Shown piece after piece: positions 5,168-9,125 of a stretch of 9,125 nt of DNA (positions are counted from its first letter, which is position 1; every line of letters starts with the position of its first letter). The position numbers and the translations under genes were made by a program. The notes below the pieces were generated by a model. That model was not told the origin of the DNA and searched no databases. It saw nothing but the letters and a program-made list of their open reading frames with translations. This stretch comes from an uncultured Desulfobacterales bacterium. Lineage in GTDB: Bacteria > Desulfobacterota > Desulfobacteria > Desulfobacterales > JAFDCJ01. The DNA lies in contig CALZJV010000233.1 in NCBI GenBank assembly GCA_945787595.1, forward strand, positions 1 through 9,125. Reading direction: 5' to 3'.

Positions 5168-6436
5168 TCACTCCCCATACAATCCCTTAAATACTTCCCA
5201 GAAACTCGGAAACGACTTATCCACACAACTTTCACCCCGGATGGTGGCCCCTCCGACGGCCAGTCCTGCCACCGCAAAGCTCATGGCGATGCGGTGATCG
5301 CCGTAGGTTTCGATATCAGCGCCATGCGGCGTGCCGCCGGTGACGATCAACTCGTCTTGGCTGCAGCGGGCGTCGACCCCCATTTTGACCAGTTCGTTGA
5401 CGACGGAGGTTAATCGATCACTTTCTTTGGATTTCAGATGGGAAACATTTCTAATGATCGTGGTTCCCGCGGCAAAGGCCGCAACCACTGCCAGGGTGGG
5501 TACCATGTCCGGCATGTCGGCCATATCAATTTCGGTGGCCCTCAGGCTACCACCGTGAATCGTAATGCCGTCCGGCTGGGATATCATTTTACATCCCATG
5601 GATTCCAGAACTTTGGCAAAACGGACATCCCCTTGGTGAGATGCCTCGGTGACCCCTTTGACCTTGACCTCAATTCCGCAGACGGCGGCGGCGGCCCAGA
5701 AATACCCGGCCTGGGACCCGTCACATTCTACCACGTGCTCCCCGGCCCGGTAGGACTGGTTTCCGCCGACCTGAAAGCGGTCGTAGCCCTCACGGTCAAC
5801 CGTCACACCAAAATCGGCCATAACATCCACCGTCATGTCCACATAGGGTCTTGAGACGGGTCCTTCCGTGACCGTAATATCTAATCCCCTGACGGTGTAA
5901 GGAGCAATCAGCAGTAAGGCCGAAAGATACTGACTGCTGGCCCGGCAATTGATGGCAACGGCACCGCCGCTGACGGTATTGCCCTTTATTTCAACCGGCG
6001 GACAGCCATTGCGGTTCGTTGAAAAGACAGCGACGCCGATCTGTGCCAACGCATCGATGAGCGCCTGGATGGGCCGCTGGGCCATCCGTTCGGTGCCGAT
6101 AAGCGTAACGGTTCCTTTCCCCAGGGCAGCGACGGCGGTCAGCAACCGCATGGATGTGCCTGAATTTCCAAGGTAAATGCGGTCCTTAGGCGGCCGCAGT
6201 GTACCGCTGCCGCCGTAGATGACAAGGCGATTGTCGGATTCTTCCTCGATCTGAATCCCTAGCTGCCGTAGCGCCTCCATGGTCAGCAGGGTATCCTCAC
6301 AGATCAGCGCGTTCTCGATCCGGCACAGGCCGTCCGACAGAGCCGAAGCAATCAGGATCCTGTGGGTGTAACTCTTGGAACCGGGTACGGCTACCTCACA
6401 ATGGTCTTTTATAATGTGCGGGTTTATTTCCATCAT
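5168..6436 (-). CDS. aroA: 3-phosphoshikimate 1-carboxyvinyltransferase (EPSP synthase)
   Basis: It joins shikimate-3-phosphate and phosphoenolpyruvate to form EPSP. At 422 residues it is normal length. Motifs in order: PGSKSYTHR (18-26, Lys21), LGNSGTSMRLL (89-99), QRP (120-122), SRPYVDMT (195-202), DGSQAGYF (239-246), MPDMVP with the catalytic Asp310, SKESDRL (336-342, Glu338), GDHRIAM (379-385, Arg382) and DKSFPSF (406-412, Lys407). All catalytic positions I can place are intact. The phosphoenolpyruvate/glyphosate loop reads GNSGTSMRL: the Gly linked to sensitivity is kept, but the Pro of E. coli-type enzymes (GNAGTAMRP) is Leu, as in Bacillus-type enzymes. Two consecutive ATGs (6434-6436, 6431-6433) are possible starts, and neither has a strong ribosome-binding site. 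A possible terminator lies upstream, after the fusion gene. Confidence 0.97.
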   Translation of the reverse strand: MMEINPHIIKDHCEVAVPGSKSYTHRILIASALSDGLCRIENALICEDTLLTMEALRQLGIQIEEESDNRLVIYGGSGTLRPPKDRIYLGNSGTSMRLLTAVAALGKGTVTLIGTERMAQRPIQALIDALAQIGVAVFSTNRNGCPPVEIKGNTVSGGAVAINCRASSQYLSALLLIAPYTVRGLDITVTEGPVSRPYVDMTVDVMADFGVTVDREGYDRFQVGGNQSYRAGEHVVECDGSQAGYFWAAAAVCGIEVKVKGVTEASHQGDVRFAKVLESMGCKMISQPDGITIHGGSLRATEIDMADMPDMVPTLAVVAAFAAGTTIIRNVSHLKSKESDRLTSVVNELVKMGVDARCSQDELIVTGGTPHGADIETYGDHRIAMSFAVAGLAVGGATIRGESCVDKSFPSFWEVFKGLYGE

Positions 6437-6590
6437 GACATTTTTTTGGTGCCTTCATTTCCTAGTAGTTTAAATTTTACGGTGAAACGAAACCATTTAA
6501 CCAACAGTCCGGTTTTTCATCATTTCGTCCCAAAAAAATTTCGAATAAAGTATTCTGCTTTAATAATAAAAAAACCGTAAATACAATAAC
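6437..6590 (-). other. AT-rich spacer between the fusion gene and aroA
   Basis: This 154-bp spacer begins with the probable terminator overlapping the aroQ-aroE fusion stop. The rest is AT-rich and non-coding, with TTGGTT (6497-6502) and TAAAAT about 19 nt further on, a weak promoter-like pair for aroA. I see no recognisable riboswitch or operator. Confidence 0.3.
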
Positions 6591-6599
6591 TTAACGGTT
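6566..6599 (-). terminator. Probable weak terminator overlapping the fusion-gene stop codon
   Basis: On the minus strand AACCGTTAA (6591-6599) pairs with TTTACGGTT (6573-6581), giving six consecutive base pairs (AACCGT/ACGGTT), one mismatch and two more. The loop is 9 nt and a T-run of seven follows (6568-6574). The first arm contains the last two sense codons and the TAA of the chorismate mutase-shikimate dehydrogenase gene. A translating ribosome would cover that arm, so termination should depend on translation. The stem is short and partly A/T, so it may only reduce aroA transcription. Confidence 0.5.
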
Positions 6600-7709
6600 C
6601 GACAGTTCATCCAATACAGCCCGGCGCATGACATCCACCGGTGCCTTCTCACCGGTCCACAACTCAAACTGGACGGCTCCCTGATGGACGAGCATGGAAA
6701 CACCGTCTATGGTCATACAATCGACGTTTTCAGCATCTTTTAAAAATCGGGTTTTCAATGGGTTGTATACCGTATCCATGACAACCGTCCCGACTTCCAG
6801 AAGTTCGCACTTCACCGGTGTGCTCTCGTCATGGGGGATCATTCCGACCGGTGTTGCATTGACAACGATATCGTAGTTCAGCTTCGCGACTTCCGCGAGC
6901 GGTTTGAAATCGCAACCCAGATCGCCCGCAAGTTTTTCACCTCTTTGCCGGGTGCGGTTTATAATGGTGATCCTGCCCCCTTCCTGCTTGATGCCGAAGC
7001 CGATGGCCCGAGCCACGCCGCCGGCACCCACAATAGCAACCTGCCTGCCTTTGATGGTCGTCTTTTCAAGTAAGGCCTTGACGGCACCCGGACAATCCGT
7101 GTTATAGCCATGAAGAATTCCCTGCCGGTTGACAATGGTATTGACCGCACCGATTTCTTCAGCCAATGCATCCACTTCGTCCAGATATTTCATCACGCTA
7201 ACCTTATGCGGGATCGTAATGCTGACACCCCGCATGTCCAGCCCCCGGATACCGCCAACGGCAGCGGCAATGTCCTTGACATTGAAGGCCAGGTAAAGCC
7301 CTGCATGGCCTGTCTGGGTCAAGGCGCTGTTGTGCATTACGGGGCTGAGACTATGGCCCACCGGATCTCCGAAAATAGCGTAAACCGGCGGTGCATCCAC
7401 CGGGCTGTGCAGATCTTGAACCTCGCGTCCGGACGCGATGGTGCTGCCGAATATGCGAAAAAGCCCCCCGGTTTTTAACGGACCTTTATTCAGAGACAAA
7501 AGCCTTTGAAAAATTTCGCCTTCGCGCCGGCTATCAATCACCGCCGTCCCGGTCCGTTGTTTGATCCGGCCGATGTCGCGGGCGGATAAAAGCCGCTGAT
7601 TGATCAGCTCAAGGATCTGATCGTCAATGGCGTCGACTCGTTTGCGAAGGATCGGGATATCCGTGTCCCCGATGTCTTTTTTTTGACCTTCCCCGACTGG
7701 TTTTTTCAT
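6591..7709 (-). CDS. Chorismate mutase-shikimate dehydrogenase fusion (AroQ-type mutase + AroE)
   Basis: Residues 17-98 form an AroQ-class (all-helical) chorismate mutase. By alignment from memory with the E. coli domain, the active-site set is present: Arg22, Arg39, Lys50, Asp59, Arg62, Glu63 and Gln98. It converts chorismate to prephenate. Residues 108-372 are shikimate dehydrogenase, which reduces 3-dehydroshikimate with NADPH: GHSLSP with Ser120 and Ser122, SITIPHK (catalytic Lys169), GAVNT (Asn190), YNTD (Asp205), the nucleotide loop GAGGVARA (228-235), NRTR favouring NADPH, NATPVGM (284-290), and Gln343 in VHQGAVQF. The two activities lie four pathway steps apart. I start at ATG 7709 (372 residues) because the in-frame GTG at 7733 has no ribosome-binding site. 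The stop lies in a terminator-like hairpin. Confidence 0.93.
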   Translation of the reverse strand: MKKPVGEGQKKDIGDTDIPILRKRVDAIDDQILELINQRLLSARDIGRIKQRTGTAVIDSRREGEIFQRLLSLNKGPLKTGGLFRIFGSTIASGREVQDLHSPVDAPPVYAIFGDPVGHSLSPVMHNSALTQTGHAGLYLAFNVKDIAAAVGGIRGLDMRGVSITIPHKVSVMKYLDEVDALAEEIGAVNTIVNRQGILHGYNTDCPGAVKALLEKTTIKGRQVAIVGAGGVARAIGFGIKQEGGRITIINRTRQRGEKLAGDLGCDFKPLAEVAKLNYDIVVNATPVGMIPHDESTPVKCELLEVGTVVMDTVYNPLKTRFLKDAENVDCMTIDGVSMLVHQGAVQFELWTGEKAPVDVMRRAVLDELSNR

Positions 7710-7807
7710 GGATGGCCTGCATTTCCTTTCCACAGACAGGATCGAGTAGTTTTTTCGATACGTCAGTCAATTACCACCCCTAAAAGGGGGGACATTATAA
7801 ATCTCAA

Positions 7808-8078
7808 TTTCACCGCAAAGGCGCGGAGCACGCAGAGATTTTGCTTTATTTTTTGCTCTCCTCTAAGAGGGCGGAAAGCAAAAATCAACGACCATTTGGA
7901 ACTGTCAATCCAAATTGAAAATAACTACTCTCAATACTTGCTTTGACTGGTTACAGTTGCTGAATACTTTTCTTTGGCCGTTGCTTGTATCCCGACTTGG
8001 CGGGGCCTCTCAACGGCAAATGAAAAATATCATTTTCTCTGCGATCTTTGCGCCTTGAGCGTAGCGGGCGGTGAGTTT
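7808..8078. repeat. Inverted-repeat-bounded intergenic element (CACCGCAAAGGCGC...CGCAGAG)
   Basis: The left arm (7808-7842) contains CACCGCAAAGGCGC and CGCAGAG. The right arm (8037-8075) is its inverted copy: its complement reads CACCGC, 11 extra bases, then AAGGCGCAAAGATCGCAGAG. The roughly 190 bp between them is AT-rich and non-coding, with a hairpin TTTTGCT/AGCAAAA (7851-7857 with 7877-7883) and a two-tier stem GCCGTTG/CAACGGC (7977-7983 with 8011-8017) enclosing CCCG/CGGG. It could be a MITE-like unit or two opposed copies of a dispersed repeat. Toward aroE a CCCCT/AGGGG mini-palindrome (7777-7790) and a minus-strand TATAAT (7794-7799) occur; toward aroB GCAAAGCT occurs twice (8097-8104, 8119-8126). 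Together these fill the 435-bp gap between aroB and the fusion gene. Confidence 0.65.
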
Positions 8079-8144
8079 TCACTTACCTGCATGCTTAGCA
8101 AAGCTTGGACTATCGTCGGCAAAGCTGAAGGTTTAAGGAATTAA

Positions 8145-9125
8145 TTAATGGTTGATCAGAGCTTCCAATTCCTGAATGGGAACTTCATCAACAAACGCCC
8201 GGCCGATTTCAGGGAGTAACACAAACTTGATACACTCCCCTTCCCGCTTTTTATCCATTCTGACGGCTTCGAGCACCTGATTTCCGTCATAGGGAAGCTG
8301 CACAGGCAGTCCGTACTTTTCGAGCAATCCGGAAATTCGATCTGCATCTCGATGCTTCAGATGCCCCCTTTTCACCGACAGTGCGGATGCCAGGACCATC
8401 CCGCAACCGACGGCCTCTCCGTGACGGACTTGCAACGTTTTTTCAATGGCATGGCCGAAGGTATGGCCGAAATTGAGCTTGCGGCGCATCCCTTTTTCCC
8501 TGGCGTCCTGACTGACGATAGATGATTTGATGAGTACCGAATCGTAAACAAGTTTTTCGATAACGTTCAAATCCAACGCCAGCGCCTGATGGTAATTTTT
8601 TTCAAGATAGTCAAACATGTTTTTATCGGCAATCGCGCCGTGTTTGATAATTTCGGCAAACCCGCAGCTAAGTTCCTCCCGGGGCAATGTGCCCAACACA
8701 TCCAGATCGCAGATAACAAATTCCGGTTGGTTAAAAACGCCCACAATGTTTTTATAGCCGTTGAAATTGACCCCGTTTTTACCCCCGACACTGGCATCTA
8801 CCTGGGAAAGAAGGGTGGTCGACACAAACCCGAACTGCACGCCGCGCATATAGGTGGAAGCCACAAAACCAGCGATGTCGCAGACGATTCCGCCGCCGAT
8901 CCCGACGATAAAAGCCGAACGATCCGCCTCGAGCTTTATCAGTTGATCGTAAATGTAACTGAGGGTATCGAAATTTTTTATCTTCTCACCGGTACCGATC
9001 GTAATGACTGGCGCCGGCGGGAAATACGCTCCCCAGCAGCGCCGAACCTGGGTATCGGTGATGATGATCGGAGTTTCCGCCGGCAGGTATGCTTTCAGAT
9101 TTTCCAGGCGCTCCCCGATCATGAT
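8145..9125 (-). CDS. aroB: 3-dehydroquinate synthase, N-terminus beyond the window edge
   Basis: It makes 3-dehydroquinate from DAHP using NAD+ and a divalent metal (Zn/Co). Counting from the Met encoded at 9120-9122, the NAD-binding loop GIGGGIVCDIAGFVAS is at 74-89, MRGVQF at 92-97, STTLLSQVDASVGGKNGVN at 101-119 (Lys115), and PREELSCGFAEIIKHG at 147-162. The metal ligands are Glu157, His220 or His224 in NFGHTFGHAIE, and His234 in HGEAV. The C-terminus ends at ALINH. The 325 residues in view are 25-40 short of typical AroB, and all the missing part is N-terminal. The codon before the Met (ATC) is open to the window edge, so the Met is probably internal and the gene starts beyond 9125. It is the first operon gene seen here. 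Confidence 0.95.
   Translation of the reverse strand: MMIGERLENLKAYLPAETPIIITDTQVRRCWGAYFPPAPVITIGTGEKIKNFDTLSYIYDQLIKLEADRSAFIVGIGGGIVCDIAGFVASTYMRGVQFGFVSTTLLSQVDASVGGKNGVNFNGYKNIVGVFNQPEFVICDLDVLGTLPREELSCGFAEIIKHGAIADKNMFDYLEKNYHQALALDLNVIEKLVYDSVLIKSSIVSQDAREKGMRRKLNFGHTFGHAIEKTLQVRHGEAVGCGMVLASALSVKRGHLKHRDADRISGLLEKYGLPVQLPYDGNQVLEAVRMDKKREGECIKFVLLPEIGRAFVDEVPIQELEALINH

Noticed and set aside
7710..7733. Fusion gene starting at GTG 7733
   Set aside because: No ribosome-binding site precedes the GTG, and the added eight residues show no conservation with chorismate mutases. It remains possible.
7777..7790. CCCCT/AGGGG palindrome as a terminator
   Set aside because: The stem is only 4-5 bp and no U-run follows on either strand.
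7683..7946. 87-codon plus-strand ORF
   Set aside because: It runs antisense through the start of the fusion gene and then through the CACCGCAAAGGCGC repeat arm. Such ORFs are typical artefacts of this repeat.

Overview
The window suggests a Gram-negative bacterium, most likely a sulfate-reducer-like member of the Desulfobacterota (Desulfobacteraceae type). This is an inference from the protein style, the repeat-rich intergenic DNA and the gene content; no marker gene fixes the taxonomy. Every gene I accept lies on the minus strand, so transcription runs from high to low coordinates.

Region 1 (about 1797-9125) is an aromatic amino-acid operon whose gene order follows the pathway: aroB (partial, cut by the window edge), a chorismate mutase-shikimate dehydrogenase fusion, aroA (EPSP synthase), aroC (chorismate synthase), a class I aminotransferase of the aspartate/prephenate type, and a short TyrA that resembles plant arogenate dehydrogenases. 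Together they would make dehydroquinate, shikimate, EPSP, chorismate, prephenate and then (probably through arogenate) tyrosine. Dehydroquinase and shikimate kinase are missing. Dehydroquinase is represented only by a 27-codon 5' remnant of a type II aroQ at 1526-1609, just downstream of tyrA. Only the aminotransferase and tyrA overlap (ATGA); the other genes are separated by 154-435 bp spacers filled with several unrelated families of inverted or degenerate tandem repeats.

Region 2 (about 1059-1525) is intergenic. It holds a good minus-strand promoter (1391-1418) followed about 75-115 nt later by a strong intrinsic terminator (1270-1310). The pair outlines a possible small RNA of about 115 nt carrying a CCUCCU anti-Shine-Dalgarno-like segment. 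A second TTGACA box further on points toward the cassettes.

Region 3 (1-1058) is AT-rich and has the structure of an integron cassette array read on the minus strand. It contains two folded attC recombination sites (92-199 and 551-655), each separating short genes whose starts lie 11-15 nt from the recombination point. The genes are a CPCC-family zinc-ribbon-like protein, a three-helix membrane protein of unknown function, and the start of a lipoprotein that runs off the left edge. No integron integrase is visible, so this is either the attI-proximal end of an array whose integrase lies elsewhere or a cluster of attC sites lacking an integrase (CALIN).
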